A stretch of DNA of 64,000 nt, from contig OZ018416.1 of assembly GCA_963969595.1 (NCBI GenBank), positions 8,758,065-8,822,064 of the forward strand, given 5' to 3'. Below the pieces are notes generated by a model. That model saw only the letters and a list, made by a program, of their open reading frames with translations. It had not been told where the DNA came from and did no database searches. Made by a program: the position numbers and the translations under genes. The DNA comes from Neckera pumila. Its lineage: Eukaryota > Streptophyta > Bryopsida > Hypnales > Neckeraceae. Of this stretch, positions 21,492-34,078 are shown one piece after another (the first letter of the stretch is position 1; every line of letters starts with the position of its first letter).

Positions 21492-22424
21492 TATATCAGT
21501 TGCTTGGTTGGATTTCATTTTTTTTGTAGTACATTATCATCACCTTTCATTGGCAGAGGCTTTGTTTTGCTTTGAATTTAATTTATGATATATTGCACTA
21601 TGATACTATTGTCATTTGGTTAGTGTTCACTGGATTTATTTCATTTATATGATCATTAAACCTTATACCTTGTCTTTTCTAAAACTGTACAAACTATGAA
21701 TCATTTCTATGATTTGTATTGTAAACCTCCCGCTCTAGATATAGGGCCATGTCTAAATCCTTGCTTAGATCTTCATGGATATAGGTCCACGGTCATAGGT
21801 CAAATTTGTAAAACTAGCTAGGCTCCTAGGCTTTTGGGCTCAAGCTCCTAGGCTCACATACTAGCAACCCTGTTGCAATATTGTACTATACAACCAAAAT
21901 TGGCATTATACAGCGACTTCTAAAAATCAAAGAGAAAAATTGAGAAAGAATCAATTCGCCTCCAACAATATATGAATAAGAATATAAAGTATAATATAAA
22001 TATGTATTTGTGCAAATACAAATATAGATACAAGGATAGAATTTTAATTCTACATCGTTAATTGAAATAAGGATTCTAATATAAGATATTTTGAAATGAG
22101 AGATTCCAATATATGATTGGTCTTGAAGATTATCATTCAAATTTTTGGAATTGAAATTTTCTTTTGGAAAAATTGAGGCCTCAGTATACAAAATTTGACA
22201 TGTATGAGCCCTCTAGTCTCTACTTTAATGTATTTTAAAACTCAACTTTGGATGGTGTATTATGGACATGAAAGACTATGTGAATATGTACTCAAATACA
22301 CCACTACATGCTATTGCATTGCCATATATATTGTACAATACATTATCATATAATCTCCATGCTTGTTGACTTTTGTTCCAAACCTTTGATGTTGCTTACC
22401 TAATAAGATTAAATTTTTCATGTC
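21492..22424. other. AT-rich spacer
   Basis: About 0.9 kb of AT-rich DNA with a short GGCTCCTAGGCT-type repeat near 21820-21860. I see no gene. Confidence 0.5.
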
Positions 22425-23645
22425 AAAGGTAACTACACCTAAAATCAAATTCATAAAACAATTCAACATGGTTCTTATTATTATATTAATTTTTTTGGTC
22501 TTACTGGTATTCAAAAGGAAATTCTAGATTCTTATGAAGTGCATTTTTTGGGCTCTATATGAACAAAATACAAATTTTTGAAGGGTTAAAGACAAATGTT
22601 TCTAAAATCAATCCTAGAGTCTCATGAATAGTGGGAGTACATTTTAGACAAAAATTTGTAGGAGTTAATTTAAACCCTAAAGGACCAAACACTGTTTTTC
22701 TGACAACATAGCAATTTTGGGTAGCTCACTACAAACAAAGCTTTTATTTATTTCTTTGAAATTTTCAAATAAGATGTTCTCAAAGAGTATCTTTAAGACC
22801 CAACAATTTTCATTAGTTTTTACTACATGGTTAAAAAGTTATTGCATGATATGTAATTTCATTGGTCGGCGGGCAGCCAAGGCAGTTCAAATAATTCTCT
22901 CAAAATCACTTTCAAAAGAGTAAAAATTTGAAATTGGTTCTTTAGATTTATATATATGCGGGAAGCTTTTAATCATTCCATTTTGATTTATGAGAAGAAA
23001 GTTATGAGGATTCTTAGTTTGAGGATAATTATGGAATCTCTACTCTAAAAGAAACTTTGAAGTCCTTTATTTAATTCAATTTTCAATATTTTTGAAAAAA
23101 AAAAATTTAGGTGTATATTTTTTATTACAACATTAAATCCGTTGGAATTGGCATTTTTTAATTCTATATCTAAATTTTTAACAATTTTATATTTTGAATC
23201 ATTCTCTACTTCTTTCTACTTACTATTTGTTTCCTATATGTTGTGCAATTCCAAATGATTTGAAAATTTTCAAGCATGTAGCCAACTTGCTTTGAAGAAT
23301 GAATCCAAAGAGTAACCACCATTTTAGAAAAAAATTCATACAAATGTGACCTTGTGAAATGCAGCTGCACAAATTTTTTGCAGGGACAAAAAAAAGGATT
23401 TTTGTGAATTCAAACGCTATTACCTTGCAATCTACACGGCAAAAATTCAGAAAATTTTTACCACAACTTCTTAAACTAGTGTACCACAAGATCCTATAGT
23501 TACATTTGTCCAATAATGGGTTTTTTTTCCAGATTTTGGTACTTGTATTAGAAATGGCAGTTTTGGACCAGTTTTGATGAAAATATAGTCTCTGACCTTC
23601 AGGGGATAAAATAGGTGTCAATTTTAGGTGTAGTTATCTTATGTA
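22425..23645. mobile_element. Outer TIR element (GGTAACTACACCTAAAAT ends) hosting a TTAA/CCCC copy
   Basis: The left end AAGGTAACTACACCTAAAAT (22426 onward) has its inverse, ATTTTAGGTGTAGTTATCTT, at about 23620-23640. Between them lie 240 bp of element interior and a nested 0.94-kb TTAA/CCCC copy. A second host of the same kind is at 52.6-53.85 kb, with its interior in the opposite orientation. Confidence 0.6.
22670..23609. mobile_element. TTAA/CCCC TIR family, type-B full-length copy
   Basis: Starts TTAAACCCTAAAGGACCAAA and ends CTCTGACCTTCAGGGGATAA. At 940 bp it is the reverse-oriented counterpart of the copy at 52878-53818. It carries the family's internal GGGCAGCCAAGGCAG middle and the TTGCAATCTACACGG block. 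The longest open frame inside (minus, 23621-23223) follows the repeat consensus and is not a recognisable protein. Confidence 0.75.
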
Positions 23646-24545
23646 AACTTTCTTGTAGAGTCAATGTAAATGGCTGCATCATGAAAAGTAATGGAATCTT
23701 TACAACTATTCCCTTTGCTCTATAATACCAGTTCCTTTTGTTTTTTTCATTAGTGCAAAGCTTCTTGTACTTCATACCTATGTTTAGGATTGAAGATGAT
23801 TTTTTTTTATTTGACACTAACTAATGAAATGAAGCACAAAAAGTCTTGTTTATTATTCAATTTATAAATTAAAAAGTTAATAAAGATTGAATTTTTTATA
23901 GCAATTTGAAGATGTTTGGGTCAAAGACCAAAAGACATTGAACTTTTCATGTAATTCTAAGCTATTCTTGTGCAAATCTAAACACAAAAAGATGGCAAGA
24001 TAGTTGCACAAGAAGTTTTTCTTTTCTATAAAGCCCATCTTTACTTTTTTTGCGGCCTTTTGTATCTATTGTAAATTGATAGCTATGTCCACTTGTTTTG
24101 CACTTGAGAGGACACATTGTACATTCACTAATCACTATAGAATCATTAATTGTAATATGCATTAAAAGTTGTTATCAAATCAATATCACTTTCTTTACTA
24201 CAAAAAAAAATAATATTATAGAATAAAGAAAGTAGAATGTAAAGAGGGTACAAATTTACAATGGGTTTATGCACATTTGGGAAATGTACACATGTAACTG
24301 CCAATTAAAGATAACAAAAGTGTTACAATTGCCCGTGCCTCATAAGCACTATCTAATGCATGAGTTCAATTTGGAGTTTTCTAGTTTTTAAGGCAGTTAA
24401 ATATTTCATGGTAGGGAATATTCTAGAGCACTTCCATTCCAACTTTCAAATTTTGTAACAAAAATGCAATAATTTGAAAATATTCAATAAAAATGGGTTC
24501 ATTTTCAAGAAAAATTAAATACATAGCATTTCAAACGTAAAATCC
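23646..24545. other. AT-rich spacer
   Basis: About 0.9 kb, AT-rich, with no recognised gene or repeat. Confidence 0.5.
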
Positions 24546-25459
24546 TTAACCCCTAAAGGACCAAAATGTGTCTTTTGGCTACATAGAAATTTTGGGTAGG
24601 TATGTGTAACTGGACGTTTCCATTTTTTTTACCCAAATTTTAATAGAAGGTGGGGACAAGGAATATCTTTCATATGCACTAATTTTTTATGACATTTAAA
24701 AATACAAGTCAAAAGTTAGGGCCTAACATGCTACTTTTTTATATTACTGGGCAGTCCGGGCAGATCAGAAAAAATCACTTTTTTCAGAAATAAAGATTTG
24801 AAATTTATTTTCTAGATTTATATACACATAGAAAGCTTTGAATCATCCAATTTAATCAATGAGTAAAAAATTATGAAGATTTTAAGTTTGCGGGTGGTTA
24901 TGGATTCTCTACAATAAAATAAACTTTGAAGTCCTTTATCTTCCTCAAATTTCAATATTTTTTGAAAAATTAAAATCCCAGGACGTAGATTGTTTATTAA
25001 AACATTGCAACCATTGCAATTGACATTTTTCAATTCCATAATTAAATTCTTGACAATCTAGTATTTTGAATTATTCTCTACTACTATCTACTTACTATTT
25101 TTTTCCTATATGTTGGACAATTCCAAATGAAGTGAAACTTTTCAAGCATGTGACCAACTTGTCTAGGAAAAAGAATCCAAAGAAGCACCACCATTTTGGA
25201 TATTTTTTTAACGAAAAGTGAGGTTGTGAAGTGCAGCTGCCCTGTTTTTTGTAGGACCAAAAAAATGATTTCAATGCATTTGAATGCTTATATCTTGCAA
25301 AATTGACGGTGGAAATTTCTGAAATTTTTACTACATATTCTCAAGTCAGTATTCTATAAGATCCTGTGGTTATGTGTGTCAAAAATTTGGTACTTGTACT
25401 CAAAATGGCAGTTTTGAGCATTTTTGGTGAAAACATAGTCATAGAACTTTAGGGATTAA
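24546..25459. mobile_element. TTAA/CCCC TIR family, type-A full-length copy
   Basis: Ends are TTAACCCCTAAAGGACCAAA and CATAGAACTTTAGGGATTAA, 914 bp apart. The interior matches the copies at 51.1, 61.2 and 63.1 kb: GGCTACATAGAAATTTTGGG, TGGGCAGTCCGGGCAG, TTGAAGTCCTTTATC, CAAGCATGTGACCAACTTG. Confidence 0.8.
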
Positions 25460-28400
25460 TTACCACATTTTGGTGTAGAAAAAACTTTGAAGTTAAAATA
25501 AAATATTATCAAATTTTGATTTATAGTATTTTAAAAAGTGGATATTCTTTCAAGTCTAACTTTATTATTTAAATTAAATTGTAGAGAAATAGTATGATGT
25601 TCTATTCAAGATTATTTGTTAGGATGCCCATTACCAAACTTGATTTTTTAGTGTTAAGTCAAAGATCTTGCAAATGAGCCTCAAATACATTGAATCTTGA
25701 GGAAAATCACATTGAAAATCAATTTGACAAAATTGTAGAGTGAATTTTGAAATGAGGTAAATTGATTATGGTTATATATGTTATGTACTTATGGCCATTA
25801 ACTTCTATTCATGACCATTATTTTAAATTTGACATGTAGAAAGAAGATTAAAAGACTTTAAATCACTTTCCATTTTCACCCCCCTCATGATCAACCATTA
25901 TTATCTCTCAACTCAAATACATGTGGCATTTTTATCATTTCTTTTCCTATGTTATCTATAACATGTTTAGTTTAACCCTAATGATCTAAGTGACCATCTT
26001 TTGGTTGTTGCCCTTCTTTTTTGAGCTACCCATTTTTTACTTTTTCCTTATATACATACATATATATAGACTATGTTATGAATCCAGTGGCAATAGTTTC
26101 ATCAAAATTTGAGTTAAACTCTACCTTGTAGAATTTTTTAACGTTCAATGGTATAGTGTAGTTCACAACTTATTTTTTTGAATTTGGTATCAATATGGAT
26201 TGAAAAGTCAGCCAACCAATGTGATTGTTGCCCACCTCAAAAAGGCAAATCTAAGGAGTTCAAAGAGTAGACAAATGTCTAGTTCTTGTTTTTCTTACAA
26301 ACACTATTTTCATTTCAGTGACTATTGTGCATTGCAAGCTCCACCATTAATTGAAAAATGCTTGGAATGGTGTGAAATTTTAGATGAATATTTTCAACTT
26401 TCTTATCTTTTACTAAGCACAAAAGTTTATCATTTCAAAATATTCTCACTAATGGATATGCTCCTTCAAAGTACATTACCTTGTTTTTTCATTAATCCAA
26501 ATCAAACTTCAAACTTAAATTCTATTGAATTGTGCAATTAAATAATCTGAATTTCTTTGAGGTGCTCAATTTCAATGTCAATTTTAAGATCCTATGAGTA
26601 CATTCTATCCTATCTCAAGAAAAAACAAGCAAATAAATTGCTCAAGTTTTTACCAATTTTGGCCCATTTTGAAAGTACATCCCTTGTGGGTCATTAGGGA
26701 TTAAGATCCTTCAAACTTTATAATTCTAAGCCTTTGGCATTTTGTTCAATTTAAAACAAATTCTAAGAAATTTAGAAAAGACCTAGAGCATCAGCACCAT
26801 TACGCAAGCCAATGGAATCGCCAAATCCAGCTTCAAGGGCTATTGCTATCACTCTTAGCAGCCTTTAATTGGCAAGCTACAAGCCCACAAGTCTCCTATC
26901 CTCACTTGCCAAGCGCCCCTCCTTTAAGGCCTACAACATTATTACTTTTCTATATTCCTCTCAACCATGACTTGTCATGACCATCTACTTAGAGGGTCCC
27001 TTTTGACAAGCTTGCTCAAATTTCTCCATTTAGTGAGAGCATAGTGGGGGACTCTATAAAGCGGCCAAGTGCGCCACTCATTGTTACAACCACAAATGTT
27101 GCATAGCGGTGCATGTGCTTTTGAGCATCTCCAATAGGGCACGTAATACTGATCCAGTGAATGGTTTGGTGTGACTGGGCTTCAAGGAAAATCCCACCAT
27201 GGACGCAATTTAGAGTTTTTGGCAATCAGCCTCTCCAAACTTTGCTCGCCATACTCCAAACTACTGGGCCTGGATGTTTGATACACGTCTGTGTCTGAAG
27301 TCACAATTTAGAGCTCCAATTGTTATATGGGAAATTATTGCTACTTCCATCTTGTCTTTGCGGCCTTGCAACTTCTACATTACCTGCATGCCCCAAATCA
27401 ACAGCATTGGAGTTTAGTTTTTGCATTGGAATTTGGAATTTTGATATTTTCCTCTAGGTCCCCAGTTTACTCCTAAGGAACAATTGTTCATTGAACATGC
27501 AATTGAAAATTTGGGTTGGTCTTTAGGTGATTGCAAGAATTGGAAGTCGACGTTGGCATCACATAGAGAGTGATGGAGCTATTTTTTGCTAAAACTTTGA
27601 AGGATATAACTGATGAGCTTGATATTTTATTGAAGACAATTAATTTGATTGCAATCTTAATTCTTATTTGAAAACAAAAACAAAAAACATTTTAAATTTA
27701 AAAATTAATCTTACTAATTTGTCACACTTTGAAGTTTAGAGGGTTTAATATTAGGTGACCACCCAAAATTAATGATCTTAAGTTGAAATTTGTTTGTTCT
27801 ATTTCTAAACTAGGCAGACATATTTCTATAAAAGGGCATCCAAAAATATACTCCCTCTTTCCCGTCTAAAAACAGGCTCCAAATCTCACACATGTTGTAT
27901 TCCACTAAAAAAAAAAACTGATCTTGACCATTGAGTAAGCCTTGGCCACCTATTGAATGACCTTGCAAAGGCAAGTGGCAAGCAATCAAGGAGCATTCCT
28001 CTCATAGTAAGCTTGAATTTGCCCATATGACGCACCTTGTACTTGCTGCTTCCTTAGACAGTTGTGTTGATGATGGATTTGGTGACCACTTGGGTGCTAT
28101 GAAGATTTGTTCATGAAGTGGGTCAGGTTTCCTTGTTGTGGGTATTTAGATTGGGAGCAAATATTTCTAAAATCGCATTGTTGCCAATAACCTTGAAATC
28201 ATCAGAAATGACATGTTGGCAACATTCACAAATGATGCTCAAATGTGATACTTTTTGTATGGATTTTGAAATCCTGAACAATGACGGTGAGTTGGACATT
28301 TTTTACATAAATCTAGAGGATGAGTGTATCTATTTTTTGTGAGAAGCTGACTTTTTTTTTTTTTGCATAGTACTATTTTAGCACTTGCAAGTATTTCATA

Positions 28401-28881
28401 GTACTTGCAACAATACTTTTAGCCATTGATTTTTTGATTAGCAATTGAGATTGTTCTACTATAAAGTACTCATAGTACTCTACGCAAAAACACTAGATTT
28501 TGACAAAATGCTTTAGAATTGACCATCAATTATTACAATGATTCTACTACAAAGTTAATGTTGGTCAGATGTCTACAAAATTTTGATACAAGGTGTGAAC
28601 ATATACACCCTTAATCGGTCAGTATGATTTTTTTGATCAAGTGCCCAAATTAAAGTTATGCCTCTCTAAATTTTTCAAGCAGTCTTAGCTATTTATGCAT
28701 CTTTGGAGTATCTTTTGCTAAAACCCTCATTGACTTTTTTAAATTTGGCATATATTTAATTTATAAAATATGGCATACAATTGTCCAAAAAAAACAAGTT
28801 TTAGTTCATAAATCACATTTTAAGAGGAGTCAAACTTTGTTAGCTATGTTGGGGTGGTTTCAAAAAAAAATATTATCTTCT
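25460..28881. other. 3.4 kb without a recognised gene
   Basis: AT-rich at both ends and somewhat GC-richer at 26.8-27.6 kb. Short frames occur at plus 26200-26541, minus 27225-27016 and plus 28118-28342. None has a motif I know. A worn family terminus (GGGTCATTAGGGATTAA, ending near 26704) may be a relic TIR. At 27848 the phrase TACTCCCTCTTTCCCGTC recalls a Stowaway end, but I found no partner. Confidence 0.45.
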
Positions 28882-29467
28882 TTAACCCCTAAAGTCCCAT
28901 TGTCCCTACGGGGGACAAAATGGATTTTGGGCAGGTTCCTATGAGCTCAATTTTTAATGAAATTTTTTGAAACTTTTACATAAGATAGAAAAACTTATTA
29001 GCTTTTGGAGAATGTAATTTTTATTTCAATCGGTGCCCGGGAGCAAAAGTTATGCCCAAATAAGCTCAAAACAGGGGAGAAGGGGCAGCAAAAAAATTTT
29101 GCAAAAAATTTAATTTAATTTTTTTGATTTTTTTTCCTTATAGATTATAGTTTTGCCTATTTGGGAAGCTTTGATTCATTTCATTTGGACTTTTTATGAG
29201 AAAGTTATGGACAATCTTGTTTTTCGGGCAATTAGAGCATCTTCTTGAAAAAAACTTTTTCTTTCACTTTGAATGCTGATATCTTTCAATCCATACGGTC
29301 AAACATCACAAAATTTTTACTACATGATCTGTAAAAAGTGTAGTATAAGATCCTACGGTTAGTTTCTAAAAAAAAATATTTTTTCTGATCTTTTAGATGA
29401 ACGCAACAAAAGTAGCAGTTTTGAGTGATTTTTGACAGAAAAATGGCCTTGGGACTTTAGGGGTTAA
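28882..29467. mobile_element. TTAA/CCCC TIR family, short type-C copy
   Basis: Ends are TTAACCCCTAAAGTCCCATT and CCTTGGGACTTTAGGGGTTAA, 586 bp apart. It keeps both terminal regions and lacks the middle third of the 0.92-kb type-C copies at 54.6 and 60.0 kb, so it is an internal deletion derivative. Confidence 0.75.
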
Positions 29468-30025
29468 GCCCTATTACCTTGCAATCTATGAAGTCAAAGT
29501 TTGTGAAATTTTTCCCACATATTCCAAATGTTTGTCTCTAATTTTTTAGTGTTTGGATTTCAAATAAACAAATTTCTTCATTGAACAAGATATCATCAAA
29601 AGATGACTGGTATATTCCAACTTCACTTAACTCTTTGCATTGCATGGTGATTTAGAGTAATCTAGACTCCATATTTGCTTCATAAAAATTTCATGAGTAA
29701 GCCTAACATCATGTTCTTATAAATGGTCAAAGTTCTCATTTTTGTGCAGAGCAAAAATTTATTCCAAGAGGGCTTGAAGTCTACCGACTCAGTTTTGTAA
29801 GAATGAAGAAACAAATTTTTTTCTCACTTCAAACATTATAATCTTTCAATCCACTTAATCAAATGGGTTGAAATATTTTCCACACATTCTCTTATATATT
29901 TAATATATTTTTGTATGGTTAAATTCAAGAAATAAGTTTTAGTTTTCAATTTTGGACAATGCATCAAAAATTGGCAATTTTGGGTTTTTCTTCTTCAAAA
30001 ACACCACCCATCCTTTAGAGGTTAA
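29468..30025. mobile_element. TTAA/CCCC TIR family, partial copy abutting the previous one
   Basis: The sequence directly after the copy ending at 29467 re-enters the family's TTGCAATCTATGAAG block. It ends with ACCCATCCTTTAGAGGTTAA. The left end is missing. Two elements sharing one TTAA boundary suggest insertion at an existing terminus or a deletion between two copies. Confidence 0.55.
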
Positions 30026-30048
30026 GGGTTGGCTTTTATGTGCAGTCC

Positions 30049-30140
30049 GGGCCAATGAAGTCCACCAATGATCCATTGGATGGGAGTCCAACTCTTTTGG
30101 AGTCCCCATCCCATTGATCATCACTAGGCTTCATTGGCCC
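30049..30140. repeat. 92-nt hairpin
   Basis: Arms of about 42 nt (30049-30090 and 30100-30140) are inverted copies with a few mismatches, beginning and ending with GGGCCAATGAAG and CTTCATTGGCCC. The loop is about 9 nt. It lies just beyond a TTAA/CCCC remnant. It could be a small MITE or an RNA hairpin. Confidence 0.6.
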
Positions 30141-31284
30141 AAAACCACATGGAAACCGATCCTGTGAGGTGGTGCCTTATAAGCACAAGGATACACCAAG
30201 TTATCCAAATGATGTTCATTTTTCATTCTGCCAGTGGAGATACTCTTAGGCATTTAGGGATAATGTACATAACTTCTTTGAAAGACAAGACTAGCAATAT
30301 AAGGTAGAACAACCCAATACCGCCGTCCATCTAATTCTACCACATACATAATCCTTTCATTTGCATCAATGGCCCACTCATTACTACAATTGCAGCAACC
30401 CTTTATTGTAGCAACCCTTTATCATGATGGCAATGCACTTGGGGAGTAGATGCATCAGCCCATGCTTTAACAAGGTTAGGGTCTACCCACGCTTCAATGA
30501 AGGTCTATTCACGCTTTAGCATTTTAGCTTTGAAAAATCACAAAAAACTCACTTTCTGGCGGAATGTCTTCATTTTTTTGCAATTGACTTCTCTCAAACT
30601 TTTCAATCTCTGAAAAATATGGGAGCTAATAAATAGCTTCTCTAAAGTACTTATACAACAAATATGCATGGTAATGGGTTGATCTACCTTTAGTTAGTGC
30701 TTAGAAGGACTCTTCATGGATGCCCCACCTACACTAAATAGTGCAAGTGGATTGCCTTGACAATTAGGTTGCCTTACCTAGAGAAGTTATCTCATGTTAC
30801 CTCATAACTCATGGTTTGTCCAGATGGAGGCACAAGCCATTCTTTGATCCTGAGCCATAAATCAGTGTACCAACCCATGTAGCACACCTGTTTCTTCACA
30901 TCTATGCATCTTTCTATAGTAACTCGGACATTGAAATAGTGTAGAATGTCGAGACATTAGTCTGGGGTTACCTAATTGCACTATTCAATGTACCTTATCC
31001 TTCAGAAAGAGTGATGAATTGCTATCTTTTTGTTGAAAACACTCAAGCCAATATCATACCTATATTACATTTAGTAGCCTTCAAAGAGGCTGCCTTTCCT
31101 TCCCTGTAGTCCTCATCCACGAAATTCATCCTCAAATAATTAATGTAAACTTAGGTACCAAGATAGTGGTAGTACACTATGTTTTGTTTCATTTTCTTTG
31201 TTAATTTTAGGACCACACATCCAAATCAACAAATATTTGTAGAAAAGATGTTGGCAAAGAATCCAATGAATAATGTATTACAAC
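30141..31284. other. Intergenic; contains a dispersed repeat shared with 58.55 kb
   Basis: No gene is seen. The stretch around 30750-30815 (TTGCCTTGACAATTAGGTTG...) recurs inverted at about 58555-58610. Confidence 0.5.
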
Positions 31285-31950
31285 CATTTGTCATCAATAA
31301 CATATTCTGTGTTTTCAATTGAAAACACAACTCTATATATACACATGGGGTGGTAGAAGGTAGAACAACCCATGTGGGATAAATAAATATGAATTTGTAG
31401 TTTTTCAAGCACTCATAGTTAAGTCAAAAACAAAGAATTGTGTTAAAAGTAGAATATCAAACCTCATTAGGCATAGTAAAATAACTTTTTTCAAAAATCT
31501 TTGAACTAAAAAAAGTTGGTAAATGAAGATAAGTTTCACCTCCAAAAATCCGTTTGGCATTTTGAATCTCCAATCAAAAGTTATGGACAAATTCGAGAGA
31601 GGGATTGGAATGGACATTTTCTTTAACATTTTAAATAATCCTCTCTCAAATTTATTCATAACTTTTGATTGGAGATTCAAAATGCCAAAAGGATTTTTGG
31701 AGGTGAAACTTATCTTCATTTACCAACTTTTTTTAGTTCAAATTTTTTCGAAAAAAGTTATTCTACTATGCAGAAATGAGGTCTGAAATTTTACCTTTAA
31801 CACAATTCTTTGTTTTTGACTTAACTATGTGCTTGAGAAACTACAAATTCAACTTTATTTATCCCACATGGGTTGTTCTACCTTCTACCACCCCATGTGT
31901 ATATATAGAGTTGTCTTTTCAATTCAAAACACAAAACATGATTGACAATC
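31285..31950. repeat. Long foldback: 0.3-kb inverted repeat with a short loop
   Basis: The left arm (about 31285-31605) and right arm (about 31630-31950) are inverted copies at high identity. A shared word is GGTGGTAGAAGGTAGAACAA. They meet at a short unpaired centre near 31606-31630. Both arms give the same open frame (MKISFTSKNPFGILNLQSKV) on opposite strands, a by-product of the symmetry rather than a protein gene. Transcription across it would give a long double-stranded RNA. Confidence 0.8.
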
Positions 31951-32949
31951 CTATCAAAGTGATGTAATTCAAGCATTTGAGATAATTGATCTCTATAAAT
32001 TGATTTCCATTTTGAATAAGTTTGCTATTCTATTTACAGCTTTAATTCAAAGTACTTAATTTGTTGTTAATCCCAATGTGTGGCTGCAACCTTGTAATTG
32101 ACTCAGGCCCCTTGCTATGTTCTGACAAGTTCCGCCACGTGTCCTTGTAGTTACTCACTTGGTGTGAAACATACCACACCATTTCATCCCTCGGATGAAA
32201 TGATGTGGTATATTCCACATCATTCCATCCAAGGAAGGCAGTCGCAGCGACTGCTACTGAATGTGATGTATACCGGAAGAGTGACATTGAAGACAAATGT
32301 AGACATGAATTGTTGCTCGCATTCAATGTCTAAACTTTTGAGGCCATGTTTTTTTGTTTGTTTTTCTGACACAATTGAGGGCAAACTGAGCACAAAATGG
32401 CCAACAGACCCAACACCATTTCAAACGATTTCAATTGCCTTATGTAGAATTGTTGGTGGGGAGTGTATGTGTTGTTTTCTGACACAGTGGAAGTAATGTA
32501 TGTACGACCTCTTTCCAAGTGCAGCGTGCAGCTTACCCCACACATTGTTGTTCACTGACTGAAACATGCTGCACATGGCCGTGCATCCCCTCCCTCGTCT
32601 TTTATTTCCTCTTCAAAGGAAATGCATGTCACTTTTTGTGTCAGAAAAGAGGAAATAACACACAATTAATAAGAGAAGCTCCCTGCACATGGGAAATCAG
32701 CCACGCGGCAGACACAGTTCAGGTTCTCGACTTGCGTGACTGTGTGTGTCTAAAGAAAACAAAACTGGAGATCATAGACTGATTAATAATTGCATTCTTC
32801 ATCCTTTTTTGTTGAGAGAATTTTGGGGTCCGTTGTCATCATCATACTGCTAGGGAAGGCAACCCATTTTTTATTTTTGATCGACCACTTAAGAAGTTAC
32901 AGTTATCTGGAGGATGGTTTGTTTGTGTGGTGTGTGTGTGTGGTTGTCC
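31951..32949. other. GC-richer intergenic region with a small hairpin
   Basis: About 1 kb containing Cys-rich short frames on both strands (for example plus 32098-32496) without a recognisable domain. The word TTTCTGACACA and its inverse recur at about 32360, 32475 and 32635. Confidence 0.4.
32171..32211. repeat. 19-bp stem, 3-nt loop hairpin
   Basis: ATACCACACCATTTCATCC is followed after CTC by its inverse with a single G-T type change. The stem could form in DNA or RNA. No T-run follows, so it is not a Pol III terminator. A protein-binding palindrome is possible. Confidence 0.6.
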
Positions 32950-33258
32950 CATGTGCAAGGAATAGAGTTTGGACAATTTCCAGATTTTTTGGTCTCAAAA
33001 CAAAATTACTATGAATTAATTAGTTAGAGATTGTATCCATTCCATATTGGTGATATAGGTCTTGCTATTTCTGACCAAGGACTTGTTGCAAAATTGAACA
33101 ACTAAGGGTTGGTTGCAATATTGAAAGTGTTGTGGCCAATCATAATGTGCCGCAATTGCCTAGGAAATTGTGCCATAATTAATCATTGTTCACCTCCTTC
33201 ACAGAAAGAGAACAACCTAATCTGTCACAATGGGGCATTGATCAAGAATGGGTTGCCT
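32950..33258 (+). repeat. Dispersed repeat, copy 1 (partner 52022-52347)
   Basis: About 300 bp shared in the same orientation with 52022-52347, with many changes. Shared words include ATGTGCAA(G/A), TTGCTATTTCTGAC, GGTTGCAATATTGA and AGCCAATCATAA-type sequence. A MITE begins directly after its right end. It may be a worn transposon. Confidence 0.6.
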
Positions 33259-33260
33259 TT

Positions 33261-33644
33261 TTAAGGTAGAAGCACCAATAGTTGATTGTTTAAGCAATTT
33301 TAGACCAAATTGTGCGGAGTATGAGGTGGTGGAAATTTTCTCATGTAGGAAGATAGGAAATATGGGGACTACAAAAATTTTAGAGTTTATTCCCCAAATT
33401 GAAATAATTGTGAATTTTGGGAGCCAAATAGTGCACTTTACTAGTGGCCAATGTCTAGAGTCTTCCAATTATAATCGTTCAAGAATGCTCACTACTTGGG
33501 GACATGTGTCATAGTCATATTAGTCCCAACTTTGAAAAGGACAAAAAACAACACTCCAAGCCTAATTTCCAACCTAAGTTTGCAAATAGTACACCCTATA
33601 GGTTGGGTACTGGGCGTGGTTGACAATTGGTGCTTCTACCTTAA
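33261..33644. mobile_element. 384-bp MITE, TTAAGGTAGAAGCACC ends, copy 1
   Basis: The left end TTAAGGTAGAAGCACCAATA is inverted at the right end (ATTGGTGCTTCTACCTTAA). The interior shares sequence with copy 2 (33680-34078) in the opposite orientation. It is non-coding. TTAA at both ends suggests a TTAA target, as in the much larger CCCC family, but the ends differ. Confidence 0.7.
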
Positions 33645-33679
33645 TGCTTAGGACATAAAAGCAGATGAGTTGAGTTCGT

Positions 33680-34078
33680 GTAAGGTAGAGGCACCCATTG
33701 TTGATCTGGACCCATTCAAGATACTATCTCTGATCTTAACTGGAACAAACCTAAACAAATCCAATCTAAACTTGGAATGTGTTTTTTCAAGGTAGGGACT
33801 AATCAGGTTATGACACATGTCCCAAAGTAGGGAGCAAAAAAGCAATTCTTGATGGATCAGAATTGGAAGAGTCTAGAGATCAGCAATTGGTCCGGAATAC
33901 TTTTTGGCTCCCAAAATGCACAGTAACTTCAACTTTGGGAATAAAATTATGAAAAATTTCAATCCCTGTATTTCCTATCTTCTTACATGCGAAAAAATTT
34001 GCTTCATCATAAACTGTTAGATCATGATTTGCTCCAGAAAATCCCTTCAAAGATCGACAATGGGTGCCTCTACCTTAA
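33680..34078. mobile_element. MITE of the same family, copy 2, opposite orientation
   Basis: Ends are TAAGGTAGAGGCACCCATTG and AATGGGTGCCTCTACCTTAA. The interior (CCTATCTTCTTACATG, TGGCTCCCAAAATGCAC) is the inverse of copy 1. The two copies are separated by 35 bp, so they form a large imperfect inverted pair. Confidence 0.7.

Noticed and set aside
23223..23621. 132-codon minus-strand frame inside a TTAA/CCCC copy, with similar frames in other copies
   Set aside because: The resemblance between copies is that of the repeat DNA. Frames break at different points in each copy and no domain is visible.
27848..27880. Stowaway-like end TACTCCCTCTTTCCCGTC (also TACTCCCTCAGTCTCAAA near 50730)
   Set aside because: No inverted partner at a MITE-like distance in either case.
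31405..31786. Matching open frames on both strands
   Set aside because: Explained by the long inverted repeat; no sign of a real protein.
32098..32545. Cys-rich frames on both strands
   Set aside because: Cys spacing follows no known peptide family, no signal peptide is clear, and frames overlap on both strands.
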